Of a stretch of DNA of 7,332 bases, positions 6,681-7,332 are shown piece by piece. The translations under genes were made by a program, and so were the position numbers. Each line of letters begins with the position of its first letter. Position 1 is the first letter of the stretch. This DNA comes from Chlamydiota bacterium (lineage in GTDB: Bacteria; Chlamydiota; Chlamydiia; Chlamydiales; JAJFMB01): contig JAJFMB010000287.1 of assembly GCA_021772355.1 (NCBI GenBank), positions 1 to 7,332 on the forward strand. The letters run 5' to 3'. A model generated the notes under the pieces. It did not search any database, was not told the DNA's origin, and saw only the letters and a list, made by a program, of their open reading frames with translations.

Positions 6681-7332
6681 GATTTCACCACTATTTCCGC
6701 AGCTTCTGTTAAACTATCCACACTAATGATGTTCAATCCCGAATCCTCCAGAATTTTTCTACCCTTATCGACGTTAGTACCTTCCATACGCACAACAAGA
6801 GGAACAGTCACTTGCAACTCACTTGCGGCCGAAACAATTCCCGCTGCCAGAGTGACGCAATTCATAATTCCCCCAAAAATATTCACCAAAATTGCTTTAA
6901 CCTTGGGATCAGAGAGTAAAATCTTAAAACCCTCGGCAACTTTTTCTTGAGTCGCACCGCCACCAACATCTAAGAAATTAGCCGGTTTGCCACCGTGATG
7001 GTAGATTAAGTCCATAGTTGCCATGGCTAACCCGGCTCCGTTGACCATACATCCGATCTCTCCGTCCAAAGCGACGTAGGCAAGATCATGTTTTTGGGCC
7101 TCAGCTTCATAATGAGGAAGCTGAGTCGGATCCTCATATTCGGCAATGCGCGGTTGACGATAGAGAGCATTGTCATCGATGCTCAATTTTGCATCAAGGG
7201 CAACGAGTTCTTCTTCTTTGGTGAGAACCAAAGGATTAATCTCTAACAAGGAAGCATCTGTATCAGCAAACGCCTTCGACAACGCACTAATCAGCTTCAT
7301 TCCTTGCTTTTGAACTTCTCCCTCCCATCCCA
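6668..7332 (-). CDS. sucC: Succinyl-CoA synthetase beta subunit, C-terminal part (5' end outside window)
   Basis: The last 220 residues of a protein normally about 385-390 long; the N-terminal ATP-grasp half lies beyond the right edge. The visible part starts at the end of the ATP-grasp domain, with LLEINPLV and LDAKL carrying the Asn and Asp that bind Mg-nucleotide (N199 and D213 in E. coli numbering). It continues into the CoA-ligase domain: GCMVNGAGLAMATMD, GGKPANFLDVGGGAT, VNIFGGI and DSGLNIIS, all close to E. coli SucC. It ends at TAG 6670-6668, 13 bases past the sucD start codon, implying translational coupling and one-to-one subunit synthesis. The ATG at 7300 is internal, not a start: the frame continues unbroken with family-like sequence to the edge of the window. 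Confidence 0.97.
   Translation of the reverse strand, partial: GWEGEVQKQGMKLISALSKAFADTDASLLEINPLVLTKEEELVALDAKLSIDDNALYRQPRIAEYEDPTQLPHYEAEAQKHDLAYVALDGEIGCMVNGAGLAMATMDLIYHHGGKPANFLDVGGGATQEKVAEGFKILLSDPKVKAILVNIFGGIMNCVTLAAGIVSAASELQVTVPLVVRMEGTNVDKGRKILEDSGLNIISVDSLTEAAEIVVKSWQS

Overview
The window looks like chromosomal DNA of a bacterium in the phylum Chlamydiota, probably an amoeba-associated 'environmental' lineage (Parachlamydia, Waddlia, Simkania or Criblamydia type) rather than a pathogenic Chlamydia. The reasons are gene content and order: sucC, sucD and a periplasmic DegP-type htrA lie close together, as I recall them in Chlamydia (sucC-sucD-htrA). Interspersed are accessory genes that compact Chlamydia genomes do not have there. 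The taxon is an inference, since no rRNA or other marker gene is present. I see no mobile element, tRNA, rRNA or CRISPR array.

Layout. From the left edge to 2185 (+ strand) one uninterrupted reading frame joins the C-terminal part of an M48-type membrane metalloprotease (1-802) to a complete M20 dipeptidase (803-2185). The join is at a run of six A's. Losing one A would restore a stop codon for the protease, followed by a well-spaced ribosome binding site and ATG for the dipeptidase. Converging on this, and overlapping its end by 21 bases, is a minus-strand gene for a small sulfotransferase-like protein with a signal peptide (2165-3043). A 166-base divergent intergenic region (3044-3209) separates it from htrA (3210-4631, +). 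Twelve bases after htrA ends, the convergent minus-strand block ends. In its transcription order that block is sucC (partial, runs off the right edge), sucD (5808-6680) and an M50 site-2-type intramembrane protease with a C-terminal TPR-like region (4644-5798). sucC and sucD overlap, and only 9 bases separate sucD from the M50 gene, so the three look like one translationally coupled operon.

How the genes work together. SucC and SucD form succinyl-CoA synthetase of the TCA cycle. The rest is unusually rich in proteolysis: an M48 membrane protease, an M20 dipeptidase, the periplasmic protease/chaperone HtrA and an M50 intramembrane protease. A membrane and envelope protein quality-control theme is a reasonable inference, but nothing in the sequence proves that they share substrates. 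The least expected gene is the sulfotransferase-like protein: it carries recognisable PAPS-binding motifs but appears to be exported.
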